The notes under the pieces were generated by a model that saw only the letters and a program-made list of their open reading frames with translations, did no database searches and was not told the DNA's origin. DNA of 41,485 nt, from the NCBI RefSeq assembly GCF_003841505.1, contig NZ_REGA01000026.1, positions 1 through 41,485 on the forward strand. Direction: 5' to 3'. Source of the stretch: Natrarchaeobius chitinivorans (lineage in GTDB: Archaea > Halobacteriota > Halobacteria > Halobacteriales > Natrialbaceae). Numbering within the stretch: the first letter of the stretch is position 1; the number at the start of each line of letters is the position of its first letter. This document shows, piece after piece, positions 16,710-24,388 of the stretch. The position numbers were made by a program, and so were the translations under genes.

Positions 16710-17714
16710 TCACCCGTTCTCGTCGAGGTTCAACGCCTCGAAGAACCGGCGGGTGATCCGTCCGTCGACGAACGACAATAATTGGTCGTTGTCACCTGCT
16801 TCGTCGCCGAAGAGACCGAGTTCGATCCGACCGCCGGCCATGTCGTGATGACCGCCGATCGGTCCGAGTTCGCCGAATCCGTCTTCGAGCGTCTCTCCGA
16901 TGTGAATCCGCGGATCGATCGATCGGCCGCTCAGCCGAATCACTCGCCCGACGATCCCGTAGGCGAGGACGGTGTCGACGCCCTCGAGGTTGAGAAGAAA
17001 ATCCGCTGCCTGGGGGAGCGCGTCGGTTTCGGAAGTCGTGCCGACGCTCGCCACGAGTGACGATCCGCGGCGCTCTCGAGAGTCGATCGCGCGGCTGATA
17101 GCGTCGATCGTTCCCGGCGTGAACGCACTGCCGTAGAGCTGTTCGAGCGCCTCGAGGTCCGCATCGGGATAGATCGCGAGCGCCGCCTCGTACTCCCGTT
17201 TCGTCGGTCCACGGACGAAGTCGAGCCGTTCGCGATGGAGCGCAAAAAGCAGCGCCGAGGCGAGTCGCGACGTCAGTTCGACGTCGAGTTCTCGGAGGTA
17301 CTCGACGAAGATGGTCGCCGTCGCGCCGTACTCCGTCCGGACGTCTTCGACCGTCGCGCCGGCGGATTCGCCGGGGTGGTGATCGACGACGATATCGGGA
17401 ACCATCTCCGGCGAGACGCTCGAGTTCGCCCCGGGGACGGTGTGATCGACGAACGCGACGCGATCGTACGTGTCGACGTCGACGTCGGCGATCGGGCGAA
17501 GGGAGATGTCGAGCATGTTGACGAACGCCCGGTTTTGCTGGTGGGAGATCTCACCGCCGTATGCGATCGTCACGTCGTCGACCCCGACGTCGTCGGCGAT
17601 CGCCTCGAGTGCGAGCGCGCTGGCGAGACAGTCCGGATCCGGATTGTCGTGACAGACGATCGCCAGCGACTCGGCCGTCTCGAGAACGGAGACGAGTTCG
17701 ACCACGCGGGGCAT
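16710..17714 (-). CDS. DHH/DHHA1 family phosphoesterase (NrnA-like)
   Basis: About 334 residues. The N-terminal DHH domain carries VCHDNPDPDCLASALAL (metal-binding HDNPD), VAFVDHTVPG and VVDHHPG (the DHH motif). The C-terminal DHHA1 domain ends with GPIGGHHDMAGGRIELG. Such enzymes use manganese to hydrolyse short oligonucleotides, pAp or cyclic-dinucleotide products. The stand-alone NrnA-like form here most resembles oligoribonuclease/pAp phosphatases. An ATG at 17786 would add 24 residues, but these are basic (PPRRDRKFKRG) and unlike the rest, so I prefer MPRVVELVS at 17714. Confidence 0.9.
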   Translation of the reverse strand: MPRVVELVSVLETAESLAIVCHDNPDPDCLASALALEAIADDVGVDDVTIAYGGEISHQQNRAFVNMLDISLRPIADVDVDTYDRVAFVDHTVPGANSSVSPEMVPDIVVDHHPGESAGATVEDVRTEYGATATIFVEYLRELDVELTSRLASALLFALHRERLDFVRGPTKREYEAALAIYPDADLEALEQLYGSAFTPGTIDAISRAIDSRERRGSSLVASVGTTSETDALPQAADFLLNLEGVDTVLAYGIVGRVIRLSGRSIDPRIHIGETLEDGFGELGPIGGHHDMAGGRIELGLFGDEAGDNDQLLSFVDGRITRRFFEALNLDENG

Positions 17715-17849
17715 AGGAAAACGTACGAGAAGACCCCGTTTGAACTTCCGGTCCCTACGGGGCGGTGATCCGTCGAAATCAGCCATTGACCGGTCGGTAG
17801 TGGTCCGGTACGGTTGGACGGCCGGAGGGCAGTCGCCGTCATAACCGTC

Positions 17850-18860
17850 TCAATCGTGGGGTCGTTCGCCGGTCAGCGCCTCGCTCGCCGGGGCGAAAGC
17901 GGTCTCGCTTCCCAGCCCCTCTTCGCGGGCGTTCTCGTAGAGCATGTGAGCCGCAGCGGCCGTCTCGATCCCGGTTCCGCCGCTGTCGAACACCGTGATC
18001 TCGTCGGCGTTCGTTCGACCCGGTCGCTCCCCGGCGACAACCTCGCCGAGTTCGGCGTGAACGTGTTCTTCGGTGACGACCCCTTCCTCGAGCGCCGCGA
18101 GAAACGATCCGGCGTCGAACGTCGCTCGCTCGCGGAGATCCGGAACGTACGTCGCTCGTTCGATCGTGGTCGCGTCCAGTTCGCACCTGTCCGGCGAGTA
18201 CTGGCCCATCGCGGTCACGTGCGTCCCCGGATCGAGGACGTCGCCGTCGAACACCGGTTCGCTCGCGCTCGTTGCCGTGATCACGACGTCCGCGCCGGCG
18301 ACGGCCGCTTCGCTCGAGTCGACCGCCTCGACCGTCGCTTCGAACCGGTCGGCGAAGTCCGCGGCGAACGATTCCCGGTTGTCGGGCGTCGGCGAGTAGA
18401 CGCGGACCTCGGTGAACTCGCGTACCGTCGCGGTCGTGTGAAGCTGGCCGCGTGCCTGCGGGCCGCTTCCGATAACGGCGAGTGTTTCGGCGTCCTCGCG
18501 GGCGAGTTCGTCGACGGCGACCGCGCCCGCGGCTCCGGTCTTGAACGGGTTCATGCTCGCCCCGTCGAGCAGGGCGAGTGGCTCACCGCTATCGGCGTCG
18601 AAAAGCGGCGTCACGAACCACGCGTCGCCGGCACCGAATCCCGCGCTGTACATGTATCCCCCCATCGCGCCGGTTTCGGGCAGGATCGCCGCGTAGCTGG
18701 TGAACATCCCACCGGGGGACGACCGGAAGAACTTCGACCGCGGCTGGGCGGGTGCACCGTTCCCGCGCTGGCGGTACCCCTCGCGAACGGCGTCGACGTA
18801 CTCGGACGGCGTGGCGAGACCCTCGACGTCTTCGCTGGTGAGAAAGAGTGCATCAGTCAT
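17850..18860 (-). CDS. Ornithine cyclodeaminase/mu-crystallin family protein
   Basis: This 336-residue NAD(P)-dependent protein has the family pattern LFLTSEDVEGL at the N-terminus, a substrate-side region with GGMFTSYAAILPETGAMGGYMYSAGF, the Lys-containing SMNPFKTGAAGAVAV, and a Rossmann motif VIGSGPQARGQL followed by VRVYSPT. Near the end is VFDSGGTGIETAA with the catalytic-type Asp. Family members include ornithine cyclodeaminase, alanine dehydrogenase and ketimine reductase; the archaeal alanine dehydrogenase belongs here. The substrate cannot be fixed from sequence. The ATG at 18860 is clear. It is separated from neighbours by about 125 bp on each side. Confidence 0.9.
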   Translation of the reverse strand: MTDALFLTSEDVEGLATPSEYVDAVREGYRQRGNGAPAQPRSKFFRSSPGGMFTSYAAILPETGAMGGYMYSAGFGAGDAWFVTPLFDADSGEPLALLDGASMNPFKTGAAGAVAVDELAREDAETLAVIGSGPQARGQLHTTATVREFTEVRVYSPTPDNRESFAADFADRFEATVEAVDSSEAAVAGADVVITATSASEPVFDGDVLDPGTHVTAMGQYSPDRCELDATTIERATYVPDLRERATFDAGSFLAALEEGVVTEEHVHAELGEVVAGERPGRTNADEITVFDSGGTGIETAAAAHMLYENAREEGLGSETAFAPASEALTGERPHD

Positions 18861-18904
18861 AGGTGAGAACGGAACGCGAAACGGGATAAAGAGATCGGAG
18901 ATCG

Positions 18905-18989
18905 TCGTACGGTCCGTTGTAATTCTTTACCGGTGATCGCTGCCCCGTTCGAGCGATCACCGGTAAAACGGTACAACGATCCGTATCAG
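18905..18989 (-). repeat. Stop-codon-overlapping palindromic repeat, variant stem
   Basis: The outer arms TACGGTCCGTTGTA and TACAACGATCCGTATCAG are inverted. The inner stem is a perfect 13-bp pair, ACCGGTGATCGCT with AGCGATCACCGGT. Compared with other copies the arms carry TTGTA/TACAA instead of CTGTA/TACAG, a matched change. TCA at 18986-18988 is the stop codon of the 71-residue membrane protein gene. Confidence 0.85.
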
Positions 18990-19201
18990 TCCGCGTTGAG
19001 GGGTGGTCGCGCGGAACGCGCCTCGTCGGAGGCGTCTGCTGGCGTATTAACGAACATTGCGTGGCCGATGATCCCCATCGCTACGAACGCGCCGATCGGA
19101 ATCGCCGTCGTCATCGACAGTCCCACGAGCGTGAGTGCAGCGGTGATTCCGAGCAGTGCGACTGGGATGAGGCCGAGAACAATGTCGTAATATCCAGTCA
19201 T
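18986..19201 (-). CDS. Small two-helix membrane protein, 71 aa
   Basis: The sequence starts MTGYYDIVLGLIPVALLGITA and has two hydrophobic helices (IVLGLIPVALLGITAALTLVGLS and AIPIGAFVAMGIIGHAMFV), followed by a polar tail NTPADASDEARSARPPLNAD. The helices are Gly/Ala/Ile-rich, and a His lies in the second. It is probably a conserved small haloarchaeal membrane protein of unknown role. Its start lies about 30 bp from a strong TATA box embedded in a palindrome (19219-19244), so a leaderless transcript is expected. The stop codon lies within a palindromic repeat. Confidence 0.75.
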   Translation of the reverse strand: MTGYYDIVLGLIPVALLGITAALTLVGLSMTTAIPIGAFVAMGIIGHAMFVNTPADASDEARSARPPLNAD

Positions 19202-19218
19202 AATCTATTCTAGAGTAC

Positions 19219-19244
19219 GGGAAATAGGTATATAAGTATTTCCC
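19219..19244 (-). promoter_or_regulatory. TATA box inside a palindrome (possible operator)
   Basis: The arms GGGAAATA (19219-19226) and TATTTCCC (19237-19244) are perfect inverted repeats. The 10 bases between them hold TATATA, and the minus strand reads CTTATATACC. The centre is about 30 bp from the ATG at 19201, the expected spacing for a leaderless archaeal promoter. A dimeric repressor bound here would cover the TBP site. Confidence 0.6.
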
Positions 19245-19584
19245 ATAATTAGCTGATACTGGATTCGTTCGTAACCCGTATTTGAGGGCGTGGATTTCTA
19301 TAACTTATGAGTTGGTTATTGGGGCTGGAATTGATGAGTAATATCGCTCGAAACAGCCAGATAATATATTATAATTTGATAGGATCAGTCGCAATCAATT
19401 TATTAACCGCATGACTGCAGGCGGGAGTGAAGGAGGTCCGCCCCCGGCGTCACTCGAACATCGGCTTCGATCGGAGAAGGGTTCGGTTCAGGTTCCCGAG
19501 ATTCGTTATCGGTTTCTGATGTGTTTTGGAACGAGTAGAAAGCAACCGAACAGATCGTCGGCGGACGTCGTATCGAGTGGCGTT
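19245..19584. other. AT-rich gene-poor stretch
   Basis: The sequence up to about 19420 is far richer in A and T than the rest of the window, with runs such as ATAATATATTATAATTTGAT. The best ORF is 19307-19414 (plus strand, 35 codons, starting MSWLLGLELM), which I cannot support. From 19420 the composition returns to normal, but no coding sequence is convincing. It may be the remains of an integrated element or a deleted gene. Confidence 0.5.
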
Positions 19585-19671
19585 TCATACGGATTGCTGT
19601 AACTGTTTACCGGAGCGACCGCGGGACGGCGTCCGGTAGCTCCGGTTCTGACATACAGTAAACCGTATCAG
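19585..19671. repeat. Palindromic repeat without an adjacent stop codon
   Basis: The ends TCATACGGATTGCTGTAAC and CATACAGTAAACCGTATCAG are inverted, and the inner stem is ACCGGAGC with GCTCCGGT, as in the 9052-9138 copy. No gene ends in either arm. The left side is the gene-poor stretch, and on the right the DUF3054 gene ends 104 bp away. Confidence 0.85.
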
Positions 19672-19774
19672 ACCTAAACTGAGGGGGAAAACGCTGTTGT
19701 GGAGGTCGATGTGAGCCATCAGTCCGTCCGTGGAACGATACTGCGGGAGGTCGGTCCCCCTCCGGATCAACGCG

Positions 19775-20200
19775 TTACTCGCTTGCCGTCAGTGCGGTGA
19801 CGACGACGCGCCAGCCGACGATGACGAGCAGTCCCAGGCCGGTCATGACGAGCGGGAAGGGCCACGCCGCACCGCCGTCGAACAGCGCCGATTGGCGAAG
19901 GAGGAGGCCGACGTTGGCCGCGCCGAGCCAGGTAACCGTTAGCAGGCGGATCGTTCGACCGACCGAAGACGATACGTCCGACGTGTACACGCCTGCTATC
20001 GCTGCGACGACGAGCCAGCCGAGGACGAACGGGAGGACCGTCTCGAGCGTTTCGATGGGCGCTGTGATCGGATCGTGGCCGTGAGAGAGCGCGCCGCCAG
20101 CGACCAGCGCGGAGAGCAAGACGACGTCCAGTACACCGATCACCACCGTCCGGCGGTCGATCGAACGGTCACCGACTCCCGGACCAGTTACAGCATCCAT
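19775..20200 (-). CDS. DUF3054 family membrane protein
   Basis: This 141-residue protein has four hydrophobic helices: VVIGVLDVVLLSALVAGG, VLPFVLGWLVVAAIAGVY, TIRLLTVTWLGAANVGLLL and FPLVMTGLGLLVIVGWRVV. The family features are the early ALVAGGALSHGHDP and the central PFVLGWLVVA, with an RLLTVTWLGAANVGLLLR segment. The role of DUF3054 proteins is unknown. The ATG at 20200 gives MDAVTGPGVG. Both sides are gene-poor, so it appears to be transcribed alone. Confidence 0.85.
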   Translation of the reverse strand: MDAVTGPGVGDRSIDRRTVVIGVLDVVLLSALVAGGALSHGHDPITAPIETLETVLPFVLGWLVVAAIAGVYTSDVSSSVGRTIRLLTVTWLGAANVGLLLRQSALFDGGAAWPFPLVMTGLGLLVIVGWRVVVTALTASE

Positions 20201-20701
20201 GTGGCGGGGTTAGACCGCCCCCTACATCGGTTTCCCGGTTCGGACGTCACCCCGATCCGAAACGGACCGCTGGCAACCATTCTCGGTGGGAGACCGGTCG
20301 GCGGTCTCACGAGTAAACGGCGACAGCACTCCGTACGACAGGAGAGGGGGAACCCTCGGCGACGAGGAGTCGCCGAGTGTCGTCCAACGGACGGAACGCC
20401 CGTGCGAGGTGAACCCTCGCATCCGTACATCGGGTTCCGAGCACTTCGTTAGCGACTCCGTTCAGCGGGTCGAACCAGATCGGCGACCGTCGCTCACAGA
20501 GTAGGCTGTTCATACAGGTCTCGAGGTGGCGTCTTCGGAGCGAACGACGGCGAAGCGCTGCTGTGGGTCGTCCTCGAGCTGGGGGACGATGACCGTGTGG
20601 TCGGCACGCGGTATACGGAGTGTGATGGCTGTGGTCGCACGATGCTGTCCGCGGAACTGACGAGGGTTCGAATGCCGAACGCGTCGTCGCTCGATCAACG
20701 G
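20201..20701. other. 501 bp without a clear gene; hairpin and possible gene remnant
   Basis: I find no convincing gene. On the minus strand 20510-20698 is open (62 codons, TTG start), and its second half, ITLRIPRADHTVIVPQLEDD followed by QQRFAVVRSED, looks protein-like while the first half is Arg-rich nonsense. It could be a decayed gene. A perfect 8-bp hairpin, CTCGGCGA (20355-20362) with TCGCCGAG (20370-20377), stands alone. The rest shows nothing recognisable. Confidence 0.4.
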
Positions 20702-21313
20702 TTACTGGTCGGGAGGGTCACGACGGATGAAACCGATCGTCGCCGGATTGAAGTAGTACGTCGCGTCACAGCCGTCACACGAGACGAAAAGGGGGTGGCC
20801 GTGACGGTGTTGCTTCCAGAGTTTCTGCTGGGCCGATTCGATCTCGAGGACGACCGCCTCGCGACAGCCGTCGACGGTACAGGGAAAGCGCATGAACCAG
20901 TTCGGGACGGAAAGCGGGCCGAGCGGCGTGAGTTCGGCCCGTATCCCCGTGAGTAGTTCGAAGACGGTCCTCGCGAGGTGATCCCGATCGATCGCGACGC
21001 CCTCGACGTCTGCGAGGAATCCGCCGCGGTACGCCTCGTCTTCGTACACCGGGAGAACAGGGACTCCCTCCGCTCGCGCGTATCCGATCTCCTGATTGAC
21101 CCAGCGCGAGTTCGCCGACCGGTCGGTCAACACCGCGACCACGACGTCGCTGTCGACGATCCGCCCTTCGAGTCGGTCCCGATTTTCGTTGGAGTCGACT
21201 TCCTCGAGTGCGACGTGGACGTCGAACGGGAAGTTCCTGACCGTAGTGAACAGTTTCTGGACGAGTTCGAGATCCGCAGGGGCGTGCGAGACGTACACCT
21301 GTTCGCCGGTCAT
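20702..21313 (-). CDS. TIR-domain protein with C-terminal zinc finger
   Basis: This protein has 203 residues. Residues 1-125 form a TIR domain: EQVYVSHAPADLELVQKL at the N-terminus, DSDVVVAVLTDRSANSRW and VNQEIGYARAEGVPVLPVY. W71 and E75 match the conserved S-x-W-x-x-x-E of TIR_2-type domains, where the Glu is catalytic in NAD-cleaving members. Residues 140-195 carry C145-x4-C150 and C179-x2-C182, a likely zinc site, with HRHGH between. Prokaryotic TIR proteins often serve in abortive-infection defence, so NADase activity with a sensing zinc module is my inference. The ATG at 21313 follows an AT-rich promoter. The 141-residue gene upstream runs in the same direction. Confidence 0.82.
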   Translation of the reverse strand: MTGEQVYVSHAPADLELVQKLFTTVRNFPFDVHVALEEVDSNENRDRLEGRIVDSDVVVAVLTDRSANSRWVNQEIGYARAEGVPVLPVYEDEAYRGGFLADVEGVAIDRDHLARTVFELLTGIRAELTPLGPLSVPNWFMRFPCTVDGCREAVVLEIESAQQKLWKQHRHGHPLFVSCDGCDATYYFNPATIGFIRRDPPDQ

Positions 21314-21340
21314 CGTGTTGATTGTACCGTATAGTAGCTC

Positions 21341-21352
21341 GAGTTTAATTAA
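21341..21352 (-). promoter_or_regulatory. TATA-like promoter of the TIR gene
   Basis: On the minus strand the sequence is CGTTAATTAAAC, about 30 bp before the ATG at 21313. It lies in the 44-bp gap after the stop of the upstream 141-residue gene, so the TIR gene can be transcribed on its own and nearly leaderless. Confidence 0.5.
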
Positions 21353-21357
21353 CGTAT

Positions 21358-21783
21358 CTATTCCTCGTCCGAACCGGCCGTGACAGTTTCGAGAACCCGT
21401 CGAGAGAACTCGTGTTCGGAGAGTTCGGCCGAGAGACCGTCGAACCACGCGCGTTCGACGTGCCAGCGGCCCCGAACGTCGCCGCCGGTCGTTCGGGACG
21501 TGACGGAGAGCCGACCCGGCGACCACTCGCGCTCGTCGGCGATCGCGAGAACGGTTCGGACGACGGTTCCGACCTCGTCGCTCGTAACCCGCGGGGCGTC
21601 GGAGACCACCTCGTATTCGAGGGACATCCGGACGCCGTCGCGCGCTCCGACGGCGTCGGATCGACTCGAGCCGTCGCGTTCGCCTCCGCCCGGATCGTCG
21701 CCCCATTCGATCGAGAGGACGTAGATGCCGTCGCTCATCAGGCGGTTCTCGAGGGAGACGCCGATGGGACGATCGTCACTCAT
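21358..21783 (-). CDS. Hypothetical protein, 141 aa, upstream of the TIR gene
   Basis: This soluble acidic protein starts MSDDRPIGVSLENRLMSDGIYVLSIEWG. A polar, Gly/Asp/Arg-rich loop lies near residues 30-45, then RMSLEYEVVSDAPRVTSDEVGTVVRTVLAIADEREW and a C-terminal helix. It has no cysteines, signal or membrane segment. I do not recognise a family. It shares strand with the TIR gene and lies 44 bp before it; a functional pairing is possible but unproven. A mobile-looking palindrome lies just upstream of its start. Confidence 0.65.
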   Translation of the reverse strand: MSDDRPIGVSLENRLMSDGIYVLSIEWGDDPGGGERDGSSRSDAVGARDGVRMSLEYEVVSDAPRVTSDEVGTVVRTVLAIADEREWSPGRLSVTSRTTGGDVRGRWHVERAWFDGLSAELSEHEFSRRVLETVTAGSDEE

Positions 21784-21851
21784 ACGGTCGCCTTCGAGGG
21801 AGACCCGGAAAAGGGTAGGGGCGACACGCAGTCGCCGACGTTTGGAACGGT

Positions 21852-21940
21852 ACTAGTACCCTCCCAAGCGTCGACTGATGAGCGAAATCGAACCACACCG
21901 CATGATTTCGCTCATCAGTTCAGGCTTGGGACGCCACTAG
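21852..21940. repeat. Palindromic mobile-looking element, copy 2
   Basis: It is nearly identical to the element at 203-284, with the same arms (TCCCAAGC with GCTTGGGA, and CTGATGAGCGAAATC with GATTTCGCTCATCAG) and a slightly different loop. The short direct repeat ACTAG occurs at 21852-21856 and 21936-21940. Its right end abuts the tpiA stop codon (21937-21939). It lies between tpiA and the TIR gene pair. Confidence 0.75.
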
Positions 21941-22581
21941 AGCGGCTCGACGAGGTCCTCGAGCGCCGCTTTCGGGTCGTCGGCTTTCGCGACGCCGCTT
22001 GCGAGCAAGACGCCTTCGGCTCCGAGATCGCTCGCGGCGACGACGTCCTCGCCGGTGCTGATCCCGGCCCCACAGAGGACCGAGACGTCGCTGTCGACGT
22101 TCGCGGCCGCGTCGACGGCTCCCTCGACGATATCGGGGTCGGCCTGACTGACCGGCGTTCCCGTGCCGATCAGTTCCGGCGGTTCGACGGCGACCGCGTC
22201 GGGACCGAGCGCCGCCGCGGCCCCGATCTGGGCGGGGTTGTTGGCACAGACTACCGTCTCGAGGCCGGTGCGCTGGGCCGCTTCGACCGCCCCGTCAACG
22301 TCAGCGAGTTTCAGGCGACGTTCGGAATGGTTGATCAGCGTCCCGACCGCGCCCGCGTCGGCGACGGCCTCCGCCAGAGTGTGGCCAGTGTTGCTCCCGT
22401 GTTCGATCGGATCGACGTGTTGTGCCCACGTCTCGACGCCGGTCTCGGCGACGCGTTCGAGCTGGGCGGCCTGCGGGGCGACGGCGACGCGCGCGTCGGT
22501 CGAAGCGTCGACGTCGCGAGCAGCTTCGGCGACGGCGACTGCATCGCACGGATACGTCTTCAGGTTGACGAGGACGAACAT
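21937..22581 (-). CDS. tpiA: Triosephosphate isomerase
   Basis: This enzyme interconverts dihydroxyacetone phosphate and glyceraldehyde-3-phosphate. The protein is 214 residues, the short archaeal form. Catalytic and phosphate-binding features are VNLKTYP with Lys8, TLINHSERR with His85, [12 protein letters not shown] with Glu133, and the late GAGISTGED and [11 protein letters not shown]. The start MFVLVNLK at 22581 is chosen; upstream codons in the frame are basic and not conserved in style. mbf1 lies 71 bp upstream on the same strand. The 3' end is directly followed by the mobile palindrome. Confidence 0.96.
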   Translation of the reverse strand: MFVLVNLKTYPCDAVAVAEAARDVDASTDARVAVAPQAAQLERVAETGVETWAQHVDPIEHGSNTGHTLAEAVADAGAVGTLINHSERRLKLADVDGAVEAAQRTGLETVVCANNPAQIGAAAALGPDAVAVEPPELIGTGTPVSQADPDIVEGAVDAAANVDSDVSVLCGAGISTGEDVVAASDLGAEGVLLASGVAKADDPKAALEDLVEPL

Positions 22582-22652
22582 ACGAGAGATCCGACCGGCG
22601 GGCCAGAAATAGCTTGCGAGTCGCCGACAGCGGCCCGGACTCGAGTCACGAA

Positions 22653-23192
22653 TCAGTCCTTGCGCTTGACGACGTCGCCGAGGGTGTAACTTCCCGAGGA
22701 GGAGCCGCCCGACCACTCCGAATCGTCGGCAGAGCCCCCCTCGGCGCTCAGGTCGATCTCGAGGAACCGCTCGAGTTTCGACTGGACGTTATCGCTCGGA
22801 AGGGTGTCACCGCGTTCGATCTTGTGGATGAGACTCGCCTTCTCGTTGAGTTCGTTCGAGAGATCGGACTGACTGAGCCCCTTCTCCTCGCGAGCGGTGC
22901 GCACCCGCTCGTCGTAGTCCGGAGCGAGTTCGTCCATATCGTCGAACATATCACGTTGAGGCGGACTCGAACCGCCAGAACTCGAAGACGTGCTCGTGCT
23001 CGAACTCGAGGTGCTCGAGCTACTGGCGGAACTCGAATCCGTCGAATACTTCGTCGACGTGCTCGAGCTCGAGGGCTGTTTCACCTCGGTGCCGAAGTCG
23101 GTACAGTTCGAACACACGTCCAACTTCGCACCCTCGACTTTGATGGTCTTCGGGGACGACGTCTCGGCGCCACACATCTCGCACTGAACCAT
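22653..23192 (-). CDS. mbf1: Archaeal multiprotein-bridging factor 1 (MBF1)
   Basis: This 179-residue protein has an N-terminal zinc ribbon ([21 protein letters not shown], then VCSNC) and a Cro/C1-type helix-turn-helix at about 95-150 ([20 protein letters not shown], then [16 protein letters not shown]). The C-terminal tail ends with [11 protein letters not shown], typical of the archaeal family. A linker of about 40 residues between them is almost pure Ser, Thr and Gly. aMBF1 associates with the ribosome and may bridge TBP; its exact role is unsettled. The ATG at 23192 begins the zinc ribbon. The gene lies between tpiA and the phospholipid-synthase gene. Confidence 0.95.
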   Translation of the reverse strand: MVQCEMCGAETSSPKTIKVEGAKLDVCSNCTDFGTEVKQPSSSSTSTKYSTDSSSASSSSTSSSSTSTSSSSGGSSPPQRDMFDDMDELAPDYDERVRTAREEKGLSQSDLSNELNEKASLIHKIERGDTLPSDNVQSKLERFLEIDLSAEGGSADDSEWSGGSSSGSYTLGDVVKRKD

Positions 23193-23246
23193 GTGCGCAC
23201 CTATATCCCGCCGCGGCATAAACCATGCGGCGAGTTCCACTCTCGG

Positions 23247-23858
23247 TTACTCGAGTGCGCTCCACGAGTAGAAAAATCGCTGGAGTGCGGTGAAGTGGCC
23301 GACGACCGCGAGGAAGACGAGCAACCAGCCGGGAAGCGTGAGTCCACCGTACGTTCCCGCGATCGGATAGGCGAGAAAGCCGACGATACCGATGATCGCG
23401 AGTCGATCCGCACGGCCGACGAGTCCGCCGTAGACCCGATCGAGTCCGACGGCCTGGGCCTGCGTCCCCAGATACGACGTCATGACGACGCCGGTGACGG
23501 CGAGAAAGCCGAGGAAGTAGTCGCCGATTCCAGCCGCGAGACCGCCGATGACGACGATGTCCGCGTATCGGTCGAGGACGTGATCGAGGAGGTCTCCGCC
23601 CGCCGAGTCGACTCCCTGCTCGCGCGCGAGCGCCCCGTCGACGATGTCGAGCCAGCCGTTCAGAAAGACGAGGACCGCCGCGCCGACGTACCAGACCGGA
23701 TCCGCACGGCCGCCGAGCAAGAAGGCGACGGCTGCCAGGATTGCCATGACGAACGCCAGCACGCTCACCCCGTCGGGGGTCATCCCAACGCGGTCGAACC
23801 CGTCGACGAACGGGTCGAGAAACCGCGAGACGTACGGCCGAAGCTGGTCGAGGGTCAT
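23247..23858 (-). CDS. CDP-alcohol phosphatidyltransferase-family protein
   Basis: This 203-residue membrane enzyme has five or six helices. The catalytic motif D-x2-D-G-x2-A-R-x8-G-x3-D-x3-D is complete: DIVDGALAREQG at 71-82, then G88, D92 and D96. It joins an alcohol phosphate to CDP-archaeol in the inner membrane leaflet. The context (downstream of hisC and a Fap7-type kinase) and the size fit the archaetidylinositol-phosphate-synthase-like branch, but the head group is an inference. The ATG at 23858 overlaps the stop of the upstream kinase gene by four bases (ATGA), so translation is coupled. Confidence 0.9.
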   Translation of the reverse strand: MTLDQLRPYVSRFLDPFVDGFDRVGMTPDGVSVLAFVMAILAAVAFLLGGRADPVWYVGAAVLVFLNGWLDIVDGALAREQGVDSAGGDLLDHVLDRYADIVVIGGLAAGIGDYFLGFLAVTGVVMTSYLGTQAQAVGLDRVYGGLVGRADRLAIIGIVGFLAYPIAGTYGGLTLPGWLLVFLAVVGHFTALQRFFYSWSALE

Positions 23859-24388
23859 CCGAGATACCCCACGAAATCCACGTCGCCAGCACTCGGTCCG
23901 CGATCACCCGCGAGGACCGCCTCGAGGGCGTCCGCAACCGCCGCCGGCTCGCGATCCGTCGTATCGATTTCGTACACCGACTCGAGCCCGTGTGCCTCGG
24001 CCGCCTCGGCGAGGATCACGTCCAATGCCTCGCTCTCGGCGTTCTCCCTCGCTTTCGGCTCAGGTTCGCCCCGGTCGCGTAGTCGGCCCTCGAGTTCTTC
24101 GGGGTGACATCGGAGGACGACGACACGGTCGGCGTCGAAGTGGTGTGCGAGATGTGATTCGATCACGACGTCGTCCCGGCCCTCGAGCCACGCCGACAGC
24201 GCCTCGAGGTCAGCGACCTTGCTCTCGCGTTCTGCGTCGACCTCGGTGTACAGCTCCTCGGTCTCGAGGACGTCGTTGAGGTGGACCGTCTCGAGGTCCG
24301 GCACCGAACCGCCTCCGAGGCGGTCCTCGAGGAGCCCGGTCGCGGTCGTCTTCCCGGTTCCCGGCGTTCCGGTAACCGCGACCCTCAC
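23855..24388 (-). CDS. Adenylate kinase family protein (Fap7/AK6 type)
   Basis: This protein has 177 residues. The P-loop GTPGTGKT at residues 7-14 begins directly after VRVAVT. Later motifs are HLNDVLETEELYTEVD, VVIESHLAHHFDADRVVVLRCHPEEL and RLRDRGEPEPKARENAESEALD, with the AK6/Fap7 lid region. Fap7 proteins act in late small-subunit (18S/16S rRNA) maturation with ribosomal protein uS11 and also have adenylate kinase activity. Which role dominates here is unknown. The GTG start at 24388 overlaps the hisC stop (GTGA), and its own stop overlaps the next ATG, so the three genes form one tightly coupled unit. Confidence 0.9.
   Translation of the reverse strand: MRVAVTGTPGTGKTTATGLLEDRLGGGSVPDLETVHLNDVLETEELYTEVDAERESKVADLEALSAWLEGRDDVVIESHLAHHFDADRVVVLRCHPEELEGRLRDRGEPEPKARENAESEALDVILAEAAEAHGLESVYEIDTTDREPAAVADALEAVLAGDRGPSAGDVDFVGYLG

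Noticed and set aside
19403..19588. 61-codon minus-strand frame in the AT-rich interval
   Set aside because: Its start lies inside a palindromic repeat arm; composition and lack of motifs do not support a gene.
20307..20340. Possible degenerate arm (GTAAACGGCGACAGCACTCC)
   Set aside because: Similarity to the repeat family is weak and there is no inner stem or second arm.
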